From assembly GCA_944326445.1 (NCBI GenBank), contig CALVDZ010000005.1, forward strand, positions 1-64,000: a stretch of DNA of 64,000 nucleotides, written 5' to 3'. The notes beneath the pieces were generated by a model, which saw only the letters and a program-made list of their open reading frames with translations, was not told where the DNA came from and made no database searches. This DNA is from an uncultured Helicobacter sp. (GTDB lineage: Bacteria; Campylobacterota; Campylobacteria; Campylobacterales; Helicobacteraceae). Position numbers and translations under genes: made by a program. Within the stretch, counting starts at the first letter, position 1. Each line of letters begins with the position of its first letter. Shown piece by piece: positions 17,669 to 26,555 of the stretch.

Positions 17669-18217
17669 TTATTTTGCGTTGGCTTCAAGCTCAATATCGA
17701 TGATGACTTTATCGCTCACAGAGCTATTGGCAGTATCTTCGCCGACTTTGAAGTCCTTGCGGTTAATCTCGCCTTTAAGTGAGATAGAGATCACATCTTT
17801 GCCGGTTTTGGGGTGCTTGATAGGTCCGCCAATCTGGGCATCAAACACGACATTTTTCACCACATCACGGATTTTGAGATCTGCATAGAGCTTGCCATTT
17901 TCAAACTTTGTCATATTCAAAGTCGCATTGGGAAACTTCTTAGCGTCAAAAAAATCTGGTTTGTTGAGGTGTGCATCCCTCGAGGCATTTTCTGTGTTGA
18001 TATCTGCGATTTTTACCTCGCCGCTAAGCTTTGTGAGCTTTTGCCCATCAAACTCGGCTTCGCCACTGAATTTTTTAAAATTCCCTTTAACCTTGCTCAC
18101 CATTAGGTGCTTTACTTCAAAGCCCACCGATGAATGCGTGGGATCAATCGTGTATGGTGCCGCATTTATGCTGCTAAGACAAAAAGCCGCCGCTAGGGTA
18201 GAGATGAAGATTTTCAT
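17669..18217 (-). CDS. YceI-like periplasmic lipid-binding protein
   Basis: A 182-residue exported protein. Signal peptide MKIFISTLAAAFCLSSINA is followed by the YceI opening YTIDPTHSSVGFEVKHLMVS, then alternating strands of a lipocalin-like barrel that in relatives holds a polyprenoid chain. H. pylori has a homologue of this family. Its physiological role is unknown. Single gene, flanked by non-coding stretches on both sides. GGAG lies five bases ahead of the ATG. Confidence 0.92.
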   Translation of the reverse strand: MKIFISTLAAAFCLSSINAAPYTIDPTHSSVGFEVKHLMVSKVKGNFKKFSGEAEFDGQKLTKLSGEVKIADINTENASRDAHLNKPDFFDAKKFPNATLNMTKFENGKLYADLKIRDVVKNVVFDAQIGGPIKHPKTGKDVISISLKGEINRKDFKVGEDTANSSVSDKVIIDIELEANAK

Positions 18218-18539
18218 AGAGTCTCCTTTGTGTGTTGGTTTTAGAATCTAGAAATTCGTCTCTTGCGCAATCTTTAAATGATTTTGGCAACTAGGCTTGG
18301 TCACTACCACCTAGGTAGCTCCCTTCACCTCGCCTTGAAAAACATTTAAATCTCACACAAGATACTAGAATTCCGGCAAGCCTTGATGAGATTCTCTAAA
18401 ATGGCAGATTCTGTAATTGCTTCAGAATCTAAAGCTTTTCTAGATTCTGAAGTTGTCTATGAATCTTGCGCTTGGCTTGCCAGAAACTCTAGAATTGCGT
18501 GCAAGCCGAATTTCTAGATTCACGAGACATTATAAATAA
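18218..18539. other. Intergenic region with imperfect inverted repeats
   Basis: No gene seen. AGAATTCCGGCAAGCC near 18367 has partial inverted counterparts near 18471 (GGCTTGCCAGAAACTCT) and 18500. Several AGATTCT words occur. The yceI promoter should lie at the left end. Confidence 0.5.
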
Positions 18540-18950
18540 TTATTCCAAACACCACCGCACAACCCCATACCCAACCCACACACACACCCAAAATGTGAGC
18601 GCCAAAAACTGCACTGCGCTCCCCATATCCTTAGCTTTTTTGGCAAGCGGATGGATCTCTAAGCCTGTGTAATCGATGGCGTTTTCAATCGCGGAGTTGA
18701 TGAGCTCTGCCATCAGAGCGAGGAAGCAAGGGAGCAAAAGCAGCACGCCCTCCTGCCAGTCCCGCGCCACATACACACCTAGGGGCACAAACACCACGCA
18801 CAGCCCCACGATCTGGCGAAACGCCGCCTCATCTCTCCACGCCGCTCTAAAGCCATCTAGCGAGTAAAAAAATGCATTAATAATGCGCTTTAAGCCCCTT
18901 TTGCCCTTTTTGTCATTGCGCGTATTTTGCTCCTGCGTGGGACTCATCAT
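18540..18950 (-). CDS. dgkA: Diacylglycerol kinase DgkA
   Basis: A 136-residue inner-membrane enzyme that phosphorylates diacylglycerol to phosphatidic acid, recycling lipid from envelope glycan synthesis. The active-site signature is intact: ELINSAIENAIDYTG with the two essential glutamates, then HPLAKKAKDMGSAVQ. Three TM helices are visible. The ATG overlaps the upstream gene's stop (ATGA), so the two are translationally coupled; a second ATG follows immediately. The soluble N-terminus is slightly longer than usual. Confidence 0.92.
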   Translation of the reverse strand: MMSPTQEQNTRNDKKGKRGLKRIINAFFYSLDGFRAAWRDEAAFRQIVGLCVVFVPLGVYVARDWQEGVLLLLPCFLALMAELINSAIENAIDYTGLEIHPLAKKAKDMGSAVQFLALTFWVCVWVGYGVVRWCLE

Positions 18951-19894
18951 CGCGTCCCAGAGCTTAGGCTAAAACTCGCCGCAAAATCCGCAAGGCTAAT
19001 GTCTAAAACCTCACGCGCAAAAAATCTCTTAGGATTGTGAGAATCTTTAGGAGTTATCTTATACCACACCTCTTGTATCGCGCTATTTATGAGCATATCG
19101 CTTAGGATTCTTATCCCATCGGCTAGGGCGTTTTCTAGCTCTTTGGTTTCCTCACTTTGGGCTTGTCGCAGTCCAGATTCCATTATCACTAGTGCTGCGC
19201 TTACAAACCGCATATCCTCCTCACTCCGCCCATCAAACGCCATTATGGAGTTTTTGAGGCTTGGGGAAGTGAGACTAGAGTGATAGGAGATGAGGGCAAA
19301 CTCGAGGTTTTCTAGGAGTGTATCGCGCTGCTTAGAATCTTTAAAGTTTTTGATGATTTTGTGGAGGTTGCTTGATTGGAAGCTTGGGTGCGCAAAATGC
19401 AGCTCAATGTCTTGGGTGGATTGCATATCGCCTAGCTGCGTGCTACACTGCGCGCTAAGATTTAGCAAGGGATTGATGAAGTTTAGTGTATTTTGGCATT
19501 TTGTGTGCAGCTGCTTGGTGCTTAGTGCTATGTCAGATTCTACATCAATGAGTGCCTTTGTCTTGCTCCCGCCAAAGCTTAGCGTGAGATTGCTAAAGCG
19601 CACAATTTCAGTGAGGGATTCCATCTTGGTATGGGAATGCTCCAAATCTTGCGCGGGGGCGTGCTTGATGAGGCTTAGACTCGTGGATTTGCACACGATT
19701 TTGGTGCTCCCCTCGCACACAAATGGCTCAAACTCTATGTGCATATCCTGCATCTCTTGGGATTGCAAAAAGCCATTGAGCTCGCTCTCTAGTGCCTTGC
19801 CCATCTGCGCTGAAAAAATCTTAGTCGCGACAAATAGCCCTATGGCTATGAGCACGCCCGCTGCGATGATGGCGAGCAATACCTTTTTTTTCAT
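18947..19894 (-). CDS. Hypothetical single-pass periplasmic protein
   Basis: A 315-residue protein of unknown function. An uncleaved-looking N-terminal TM (VLLAIIAAGVLIAIGLFVATKIF, about 5-27) is followed by a hydrophilic periplasmic domain with several Cys (FVCEGSTKIVC) and strand-rich stretches, then helical stretches. The pattern resembles periplasmic anchored proteins of the AsmA/YdgA type, but no motif secures this. It lies between lpxD (2 bp) and dgkA (4-bp overlap), suggesting a role in envelope lipids. Confidence 0.75.
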   Translation of the reverse strand: MKKKVLLAIIAAGVLIAIGLFVATKIFSAQMGKALESELNGFLQSQEMQDMHIEFEPFVCEGSTKIVCKSTSLSLIKHAPAQDLEHSHTKMESLTEIVRFSNLTLSFGGSKTKALIDVESDIALSTKQLHTKCQNTLNFINPLLNLSAQCSTQLGDMQSTQDIELHFAHPSFQSSNLHKIIKNFKDSKQRDTLLENLEFALISYHSSLTSPSLKNSIMAFDGRSEEDMRFVSAALVIMESGLRQAQSEETKELENALADGIRILSDMLINSAIQEVWYKITPKDSHNPKRFFAREVLDISLADFAASFSLSSGTR

Positions 19895-19896
19895 AC

Positions 19897-20901
19897 CTAC
19901 TCCTTAGCTTTGTGAGATTTTACAAATCGGCGTAATGAGACATAAAACTTCATCCACTCATCAAGCTCCATTAGCGGGTGCCCGCCCCATTTTGTGTTGG
20001 GCGGGAGGGTTTTGCCCACTGCGCCGCGTCCTGCCACCTGCACAAAATCGCCGATATGAATATGCCCCCCCGTGCCTGCCTGCCCGCCCATTACGACATT
20101 GCGCCCTGTGGTAGTCGATCCTGCTAAGCCCACTTGCGAGACGAGCAGGCTATGTGCGCCCACCTCGCAGTTATGCCCGATTTGCACGAGATTATCGATT
20201 TTAGCCCCTTCTCTAATGATCGTCTCGCCAAAGACTGCCCTATCGATGGTGTTGTTTGCTCCTATCTCGACATCATTTTCTAGCACCACGCGCCCATTGT
20301 GCTCGATTTTGATATGCTCGCCACTAGCAGTGTGCGCATAGCCAAAGCCATCGCTGCCTATCACGCTCCCAGCGTGGATTCTCACTCTATCTCCGATACG
20401 CGTATCGCGGTAAATCACGACATTGGGAAATACCACGCAATCCTCGCCAATCTCGACATTATCGCTAATCACCACACCGGGCAAAATCTCGCTACGCGCG
20501 CCGATACGCACATTTGCTCCGATGAAAACATTTGGCGCGATTTTGACACTTGGCTCATAAGTATGGGCGTAATTGTGCATAGGGTTAGCAAACTCGGGCT
20601 TAGCAAAGCAGCTTGAGAGATAGGCAAAGGCAAGGTGGGGATTTGGCACTTCTAGAATCTGCATCGCTTGGGGCGCGCTATTTTGAAATTTTTGCACAAA
20701 GCCCTCTCGCACGAGCACTGCTCCGGCTTTAGAATCTGCAAGTTTTGTGATGTATTTGTCTTGATCGATGTAGCTTATGTGTGTGGGGGAGGCGGATTCT
20801 AGCGGTGCGATACCGCTTAAGGTAAAGTCCTCGCCCTTGTGATAATGTGTGGTGTGAATCTGCTTAGATTCTAAAAATCCTATCGCTTGGCTTAGGCGCA
20901 T
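19897..20901 (-). CDS. lpxD: UDP-3-O-acylglucosamine N-acyltransferase LpxD
   Basis: A 334-residue enzyme of lipid A synthesis that adds the second hydroxyacyl chain from acyl-ACP. An N-terminal uridine-binding domain (about 1-100) precedes a left-handed beta-helix of hexapeptide repeats ([13 protein letters not shown] onward), with the catalytic H243 in VQIGHNC, and a C-terminal ACP-contacting helix. First gene of the lpxD-hypothetical-dgkA cluster, all concerned with the envelope. Length is normal. Confidence 0.96.
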   Translation of the reverse strand: MRLSQAIGFLESKQIHTTHYHKGEDFTLSGIAPLESASPTHISYIDQDKYITKLADSKAGAVLVREGFVQKFQNSAPQAMQILEVPNPHLAFAYLSSCFAKPEFANPMHNYAHTYEPSVKIAPNVFIGANVRIGARSEILPGVVISDNVEIGEDCVVFPNVVIYRDTRIGDRVRIHAGSVIGSDGFGYAHTASGEHIKIEHNGRVVLENDVEIGANNTIDRAVFGETIIREGAKIDNLVQIGHNCEVGAHSLLVSQVGLAGSTTTGRNVVMGGQAGTGGHIHIGDFVQVAGRGAVGKTLPPNTKWGGHPLMELDEWMKFYVSLRRFVKSHKAKE

Positions 20902-20946
20902 ATCAGTCCTTAAAAAGATGTGAAAATGCGCGCATTATACCTGAAT

Positions 20947-21879
20947 TTATTTATCTTTTGCGACAATCTCAAATGGCGCCTCGCGTAGCACCTGCCCAAA
21001 GGAGAACACAAGCCCTGTCATAATGTTGCTCCCACTACGATCAAAATATTTGCCCTGCAGCATATAGAGCTTTAAAAACGGCGCGATACTAAGCTTTTTA
21101 TACAAATTGAGATCGTAGCGCACTTCAAGCTCGAGGTAGTATTTAGGATCATAAGCATTGGAGCTGACATTATAGAGATAATCGCGCGCACTCATCATAT
21201 AGTAGAGTTTGCCCCCGTGCTTAAATCGCTTCTCAAACGCTAGCCCTAGCTCTAGTCCTAGGCTCTGTGCGCTGATATTGGGGTTGAAGTCCTTTTCTCC
21301 AAATATCGTGAGCGCGAAGTCTTTGAGCACCATACCGCTAAAGAGCTTCACGCCGAGGTTTGCGCGCACGATCTGACGCCTGCCAAACTCATTTGACGCC
21401 ACAAACTCCGTCTGATAGGAGACTTTGCTATAAGGACCTAGCTCAAAATACAATCTTGGTATGCCCAAAAACTCATCAAACTCCCAGATTCTCTGTGTGT
21501 AATCCGAGCTAAGAATAATGCGATCGAGGTTTTTGTTGCTCACACTTGGGGCATTTTTGGGGAAAATGATTGTCTGTCCGTATTCGGCTAGGAGGGAATT
21601 AAAAATCACAAAATTTGAGGAGTAATAATCCATATTAAGATTGAGATAGCTCTGTGCGACGATTTGTGAATCCCCTTGCAAGCGCGTATCCGCAGACACG
21701 CTATATAAGTCCTGATTGCGCAGGGTGGTGGAGGAGAAGTTTAGTGAGATGCGTTTTAAATCCACTTGCCAGCCGATTTTTTGCTCCTTGTAGATGGCTT
21801 CTTCCTCCACTTCCTCGCCAAAGAGCAGAATCTGCGTGAAAAGTAGGCAGGCTAGCAGGATTTGGATACGCTTTTTCAT
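20947..21879 (-). CDS. Putative outer-membrane beta-barrel protein
   Basis: A 310-residue protein with signal peptide MKKRIQILLACLLFTQILLFG, then amphipathic strands with aromatic ends (YYLELEVRYDLNLYKKL, GLVFSFGQVL). The length and alternating pattern suggest a barrel of about twelve strands. It does not show the Hop/Omp C-terminal motif of H. pylori, and no function is assigned. Its start overlaps the rarA stop by four bases (ATGA). Confidence 0.75.
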   Translation of the reverse strand: MKKRIQILLACLLFTQILLFGEEVEEEAIYKEQKIGWQVDLKRISLNFSSTTLRNQDLYSVSADTRLQGDSQIVAQSYLNLNMDYYSSNFVIFNSLLAEYGQTIIFPKNAPSVSNKNLDRIILSSDYTQRIWEFDEFLGIPRLYFELGPYSKVSYQTEFVASNEFGRRQIVRANLGVKLFSGMVLKDFALTIFGEKDFNPNISAQSLGLELGLAFEKRFKHGGKLYYMMSARDYLYNVSSNAYDPKYYLELEVRYDLNLYKKLSIAPFLKLYMLQGKYFDRSGSNIMTGLVFSFGQVLREAPFEIVAKDK

Positions 21880-23111
21880 TTGTCTTTGTGCGATTGTGCG
21901 TCGTCTTGGTATGGCGTGGTGGGTGCATTAGGTGCGATGGCGTGAATCTTATCTAGCCACTCATTGAGCGTTTTTTCAAAGCCCTTATCCGTGCGCTTCA
22001 CAAAGCTTTGGGGCTTAGTGAGATACGCTTGGGCGACATAGCCGCCAAAATCGTGCGGGTAGAGGTAGTCCTTGCTAGTAGGGAGGATATTTGGCGCGAT
22101 GGGCAAAAGATTGCCTTTAGCGATAGAATCTAGCGCGGCATCTATGGCTTTATACGCCGTGTTGGATTTGGGGCAGGAGGCGAGGTAGATGACGCATTGG
22201 GCGAGGATAATGCGGGATTCTGGATAGCCGATCTTGCTCACTGCTTGCATTGTAGAGGTGGCGAGATTGAGCGCGTTGGGGTTGGCGTTGCCGATATCCT
22301 CACTTGCGAGTATCACGAGGCGACGCGCGATAAACTCGGGATTTTCCCCGCCCGCCACAAGTCGCGCGAGATAGTAGATACTCGCATTGACATCGCTTCC
22401 GCGTATGGATTTGATGAGTGCCGAGGCGAGATTATAATGCGTATCCTCTTCGCTGCTGCCATCATTTAGGCTAAATGGGCGCAGGGCTTTGAGGGTTTCT
22501 AGGCTCACAGATTCTATATCTAGCACCGCATCGAGGAGATTGAGCATAGCGCGCGCATCGCCCCCGCTAGATTCTATAAGATACTCATAGCTTTGTGAAT
22601 CTAGCGCACAAGGATAGAGCTCTAACGCCCTATCTAAGAGCTTTTGGAGATTGGCGCGCGTGAGGGGCTTGAACTCAAACAAAAAGCAGCGTGAGCGGAT
22701 GGCGTTAGTGAGTGTGTAAAAGGGATTGGTCGTGCTAGCCCCTAGCACGAGCACCCTGCCTTCCTCCATAATGGGGAGCAAAAACTCTTGTTGGGTTTTA
22801 TTGAGGCGATGAATCTCATCGATAAACACCGCGCATTTGTATAATGAATTTTCATATTGCGCCAAAAAGGCTTTGAGAGAATCGAGCTTAAAAGCCGTGG
22901 CGTTAAAATAGTCTATCTCGTATTGGAGCATTTCACAGATGAGCTTGGCTAGCGTGGTTTTGCCGCACCCGGGCGGTCCGTAAAAAATGCAATGGGGCGG
23001 AGTTTTAGCAAGGATATTGTGATAAAGGGCTGTGGTTTTGCCAATGATGTGCTCCTGCCCGATAAACTCATCGAGATTCTTAGGGCGCAGGGCATTAGCG
23101 AGGTTTTTCAT
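21876..23111 (-). CDS. rarA: Replication-associated AAA+ ATPase RarA (MgsA)
   Basis: A 411-residue ATPase acting at stalled replication forks. Walker A is GPPGCGKT (45-52) and Walker B VFIDEIHR (95-102); sensor 1 is LGASTTNPF and the C-terminal MgsA tetramerisation domain follows. It lies 5 bp after hspR, and the cbpA-hspR-rarA order is that of H. pylori HP1024-HP1026, which supports the identification of all three. It is likely transcribed from the HspR-controlled promoter. Confidence 0.93.
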   Translation of the reverse strand: MKNLANALRPKNLDEFIGQEHIIGKTTALYHNILAKTPPHCIFYGPPGCGKTTLAKLICEMLQYEIDYFNATAFKLDSLKAFLAQYENSLYKCAVFIDEIHRLNKTQQEFLLPIMEEGRVLVLGASTTNPFYTLTNAIRSRCFLFEFKPLTRANLQKLLDRALELYPCALDSQSYEYLIESSGGDARAMLNLLDAVLDIESVSLETLKALRPFSLNDGSSEEDTHYNLASALIKSIRGSDVNASIYYLARLVAGGENPEFIARRLVILASEDIGNANPNALNLATSTMQAVSKIGYPESRIILAQCVIYLASCPKSNTAYKAIDAALDSIAKGNLLPIAPNILPTSKDYLYPHDFGGYVAQAYLTKPQSFVKRTDKGFEKTLNEWLDKIHAIAPNAPTTPYQDDAQSHKDK

Positions 23112-23116
23112 AGATT

Positions 23117-23464
23117 CTACTTTTTAAACAAAATAATCTCATAGGAGCTTTCTTTGAGCTCTTTTTGGGAGGGGGTTTTGGTATTTTCACACAATTCTTC
23201 AATGATACTATCAAGCTCATCAAGGCGTTCTTTAAGGCGCAGGATAATATCCACGCCCGCTAGATTCACACCCAAATCGCGCGTAAGGCGTAGAATGGTT
23301 TTTATCTTATCAATATCGCGCTGGGAATACAGACGCATCTTGCCATCAGTGCGCCCGGGGGCGATTAGCCCTTCTTTTTCGTATTGACGCAAAGTCTGTG
23401 GGTGAATCTCTAGAATCTTTGCCACCACGCTAATGAGATATACGGGTTCATCATAGCTATACAT
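23117..23464 (-). CDS. hspR: Heat-shock repressor HspR
   Basis: A 115-residue MerR-type DNA-binding protein. The winged helix is VYLISVVAKILEIHPQTLRQYEKEGLIAPGRTDGKMRLYSQRDI, and a leucine-rich coiled coil follows (VDIILRLKERLDELDSIIEEL). In H. pylori HspR, helped by CbpA, represses the cbpA, groESL and hrcA-grpE-dnaK promoters. It follows cbpA by 9 bp, and a HAIR-like operator lies upstream of cbpA, consistent with autoregulation. Confidence 0.93.
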   Translation of the reverse strand: MYSYDEPVYLISVVAKILEIHPQTLRQYEKEGLIAPGRTDGKMRLYSQRDIDKIKTILRLTRDLGVNLAGVDIILRLKERLDELDSIIEELCENTKTPSQKELKESSYEIILFKK

Positions 23465-23473
23465 ATGTGCCTC

Positions 23474-24364
23474 CTAGTCTGCAAGTTGGGCTTGTAGCAT
23501 ACTTTTAAGCTCGGGGCTCAAATCCTCTACTTTGGGCAATAGGACTTTTACGCATAGGTAGAGATTGCCCGTGTGTTGGGTTTTGCGGTTTTTTAACCCA
23601 AGCTCTTTGATGCGGAATTTTTGTCCATTTTTGGTGTTTTGGGGAATGGTTAGGGTGATGTCTTTTTGCAATGTGCTAATCTGAATCTTGCCCCCAAAAA
23701 GCGCGGTTTTGAGCGGGATTTCTATCTCTTTTAGCAAATCATCGCCATCTATGCTGTATTCTGGGTTTGGCGCGACTCTGACTTTGAGGAGCAAATCCCC
23801 CACGCCATAGCGCGTTTGTGCGCCCTTGCCTTTGAGGCGGATTGTCTCATTGTCGCGGATTCCGGCTGGGATTTTGATATTAAACTCCCCGCTTTTGCCA
23901 TTGTAGTGGTAGCTCCCGCCAAGCAACGCGCTCTCAAAAGGGATCGTGATAGAATCTCTGATATCATTATCCACGCCACCGCCAAATCCTCCAAAATCAC
24001 TAAATCCCCCAAATCCTCCGCCAAAGGAGCTGCTGAAGTTTTGACTAGTCCCTGCACCAAAGCCCCCCTGTCCAAAGATATGGGACAAAATGTCGTTGAT
24101 GTCCATATTGCCCTGCGCGCTTCTAAAATCATGAAAGCTCTGCCCCCCAAACATAGAATCCCCAAATCTATCGTATTGGGCTTTTTTGCTCTCATCGCTT
24201 AGCACTTCATAGGCGGCATTGATTTCTTTAAACTTATCCTCCGCGCCCGGATCTTTGTTGATATCTGGGTGGTATTTGCGCGCGAGTTTTCTGTAGGCTT
24301 TTTTAATCTCATCAGCACTCGCATTCTCTGGTATTTCTAAGGTTTGGTATAAACTCTTTGCCAT
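23474..24364 (-). CDS. cbpA: DnaJ-type co-chaperone CbpA
   Basis: A 296-residue co-chaperone. The J domain (4-70) carries HPD at 32-34, required to stimulate DnaK. A Gly/Phe-rich linker spans about 75-130 ([14 protein letters not shown]), followed by two DnaJ C-terminal beta domains. The CxxCxGxG zinc finger of DnaJ is absent, which makes it CbpA. In H. pylori CbpA also modulates HspR. First gene of cbpA-hspR-rarA, with a -10 box 48 bp upstream. Confidence 0.95.
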   Translation of the reverse strand: MAKSLYQTLEIPENASADEIKKAYRKLARKYHPDINKDPGAEDKFKEINAAYEVLSDESKKAQYDRFGDSMFGGQSFHDFRSAQGNMDINDILSHIFGQGGFGAGTSQNFSSSFGGGFGGFSDFGGFGGGVDNDIRDSITIPFESALLGGSYHYNGKSGEFNIKIPAGIRDNETIRLKGKGAQTRYGVGDLLLKVRVAPNPEYSIDGDDLLKEIEIPLKTALFGGKIQISTLQKDITLTIPQNTKNGQKFRIKELGLKNRKTQHTGNLYLCVKVLLPKVEDLSPELKSMLQAQLAD

Positions 24365-24411
24365 CGCAAAACTCCTTAATAATTAATAATTCGCTGCTAA
24401 AATTTAGTGAT

Positions 24412-24417
24412 ATTATA
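24412..24417 (-). promoter_or_regulatory. -10 box of the cbpA-hspR-rarA operon
   Basis: TATAAT on the minus strand, inside the palindrome TGATAT-T-ATATCA (24408-24420), 48 bp before the cbpA ATG. The candidate HspR operator covers the place of the -35 box. Confidence 0.6.
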
Positions 24418-24425
24418 TCACAAAA

Positions 24426-24446
24426 CTTTAGTATTATGCAATCAAG
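24426..24446. promoter_or_regulatory. Candidate HspR operator (HAIR-like)
   Basis: CTTTAGT-N7-AATCAAG matches the HAIR consensus CTTGAGT-N7-ACTCAAG at 12 of 14 positions with the exact spacing. It lies across the -35 region of the cbpA-hspR-rarA promoter, so bound HspR would block RNA polymerase. Confidence 0.6.
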
Positions 24447-24521
24447 TTTGATAAGCTATTGACTTTTAAGAATGAAAGAAAATATAATGGAAACAGATTC
24501 TATAAAGTGAGGGGAGCAAGA

Positions 24522-25124
24522 ATGAAGCTTGGCAAAATCAAAGATTATGCGATGGTTGGTGGGATTGGCGTGGCAGTGGCGTTGGCAATGCAAGGGTGCG
24601 AGAGCTCTAGTGCGCAAGATTCTACGATTTTGCAAAACGCACAAAAAAATGGCGCGTTTGTCATCATCGAGGAGCAGCAAGATGGGAGCTATAAAATCCT
24701 AGAAGAATACCCAAGCGACACCACACGCGTGCTCCTCAAACAACTCAATGGGCAGGAGCGTATGCTCAGTGATGAGGAGGTTTCACAGCTCATCGCCCAA
24801 GAGGAGCGCAAGATCGATGCGGGCACAAGCGAGCTCACTAATCCTAATGCCGGAGGACTCGGGCTTGGTGGCGCGATCCTCGCATCTGCAGCCGGAGCGA
24901 TCCTAGGGAGCTACATCGGCAATAAGCTTTTTAACAATCCCAACTACCAAGCCAACGCACAGCGCAACTACAAATCCCCACAAGCCTATGAGAGGAGCAA
25001 AAATAGCTTTGCAAACAAAAGCACTACTAGCAACGCGATGAAAGGCAATAGCGGGCGTAGCGGGTTTTTTGGCAACAATTCTAGCAGCGGGCGCACTAGC
25101 GGATCTAGCGTGATGGGTGGCTAG
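24522..25124 (+). CDS. UPF0323 family lipoprotein
   Basis: A 200-residue lipoprotein known mainly from Campylobacter and Helicobacter (HP0232/Cj0371 type). The lipobox is LAMQGC, with acylated Cys about residue 26. A compact domain follows ([19 protein letters not shown]), then a glycine-zipper segment ([27 protein letters not shown]) that probably inserts in a membrane, and a Ser/Gly/Asn-rich tail. ATG 24522 has GGGGAG ahead; an ATG 21 codons upstream lacks support and would hide the lipobox. Divergent from cbpA. Function unknown. Confidence 0.85.
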   Translation: MKLGKIKDYAMVGGIGVAVALAMQGCESSSAQDSTILQNAQKNGAFVIIEEQQDGSYKILEEYPSDTTRVLLKQLNGQERMLSDEEVSQLIAQEERKIDAGTSELTNPNAGGLGLGGAILASAAGAILGSYIGNKLFNNPNYQANAQRNYKSPQAYERSKNSFANKSTTSNAMKGNSGRSGFFGNNSSSGRTSGSSVMGG

Positions 25125-25127
25125 TCT

Positions 25128-26555
25128 ATGTTGCAAGGCATACTTTTAGAGATCGACACCGCGGCAAATCAGGGCAAAATCGAGCAGGCAGTCAATAAGC
25201 GACAGTATCTCTTTGACTTAAATCTATGGGAGGGTAAGGCAAATGAGCTCCTGCCAAAAGCCGAGATTGAGTTTGATGTAGAGAAGGCACAAGTCATAAA
25301 AATCCGCCCCAAGCCAAAGCCCATAGATCCCAACGCAATCCCCGTAACCAAATCCGCAGAGGAGTGTATCACGGAGTTTTTTGAGCGTGAAAACACGATT
25401 TTGCAAAATTATAAAGATTTTATGGACAATCACCCACGGCTTGATTTTTTGCGCTCGCAGCGATTTATCCTCACTGCTTATAACGATTTGTGCGAGATGG
25501 ATGGCACGCTTGCTAATCCCGCGCTTAAAAAACTGCGCCAAGAGATTTTAGGGCTCTACAAGGAGTTTGAAAACTATGTCAAAAAGACGGGATACTCGCT
25601 TGAATATTCTTTTGAAAAGATTTTCCTCAATCGCCAAAGTGCCTATCTCAAAGCCCAAAATCTCATCGAGATGACACAATCCTCGCTCAATAACGCCCAA
25701 GCCCAAGTGCGCCCACTAGGCAAAGAGCTTGAAGAATCCGAGTTCGCGCTCAAAAACTCGAGCAACAAGCACTCCAAGGATTTTCATGAGCTAGAAAAAG
25801 ATGTCAAGGCTATGCGCAAGCGGTATGTGGATTTGGTGAATTTCATCGCGGTGCAAAAAGAGCTTTTGGTAAAAACCACCGAGCGTTTAAAGGACTTTAA
25901 GCAAAAGCATCTCCAAGAGTTTGCCGAGGCTTTCACACCTATGAAGCAGGAGATAAAGGAGCATTTTATTACCTTGCTTGATACCAAGGCTTATGATTTG
26001 GATTCTTTTTTGTGGCATCGGGCGAAGCGGAGCGAGGTAGTCAAGCGGTTTTTCCGCGATGCAGGGATTGAGGGCGGATATAGCTCTAAGACTTTTTTGC
26101 ATTATTTTCTACGCGGACTTGACAAAAGCAAGCTCTCGCCCCGTAGCAAGGAGCTCTTTAACCTCCTGCGCTATCTGAAGGAAGTAAGCAAGCGCAATAT
26201 CCTCATCATCCGTGAATCTAGCGCGGATTTGCACCGAGACAAGCAGATTATCGAAAAGGTGGATTCTTGTATCTCAATCGCTACCGAACAAAAGATGATC
26301 CCCGCATTTAACGAGCTGTGCGCGAACAAATACGATATTGTCGTGATGGATTGGCGTAATGAAAATGTGAGCGCGCTGGATTTTATCCGCAAATTTAGGG
26401 CAACCAAAAAAGACGCCAAAATCGAGTTTATCCTCCTTATGCCCGAGCACAAAGATTCTGATTTTATGCTAAAAGCGCGCGATTTGGGCGTGCAGTTTTT
26501 TGTCCCCTCGCACGATGGAGGCTTGCTCGCAGAATCTGTGCGTATGGCGATCTAG
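25128..26555 (+). CDS. Hypothetical protein with C-terminal degenerate receiver domain
   Basis: A 475-residue cytoplasmic protein of unknown function. The first 60 residues look like a small beta-barrel (GILLEIDTAANQGKIEQAV to VEKAQVIKIRP), possibly cold-shock/OB-like. The middle, about 80-340, is helical with coiled coil. Residues 357-475 fold like a response-regulator receiver (NILIIRESSADLHR, VVMDWRN, FILLMPEHK). D408 keeps the phosphoacceptor position, but the acidic pair, the Thr/Ser and the conserved Lys are replaced (Met and Ser in the last two), so it is likely a pseudo-receiver. It starts 3 bp after the lipoprotein gene, forming a two-gene operon. Confidence 0.75.
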   Translation: MLQGILLEIDTAANQGKIEQAVNKRQYLFDLNLWEGKANELLPKAEIEFDVEKAQVIKIRPKPKPIDPNAIPVTKSAEECITEFFERENTILQNYKDFMDNHPRLDFLRSQRFILTAYNDLCEMDGTLANPALKKLRQEILGLYKEFENYVKKTGYSLEYSFEKIFLNRQSAYLKAQNLIEMTQSSLNNAQAQVRPLGKELEESEFALKNSSNKHSKDFHELEKDVKAMRKRYVDLVNFIAVQKELLVKTTERLKDFKQKHLQEFAEAFTPMKQEIKEHFITLLDTKAYDLDSFLWHRAKRSEVVKRFFRDAGIEGGYSSKTFLHYFLRGLDKSKLSPRSKELFNLLRYLKEVSKRNILIIRESSADLHRDKQIIEKVDSCISIATEQKMIPAFNELCANKYDIVVMDWRNENVSALDFIRKFRATKKDAKIEFILLMPEHKDSDFMLKARDLGVQFFVPSHDGGLLAESVRMAI

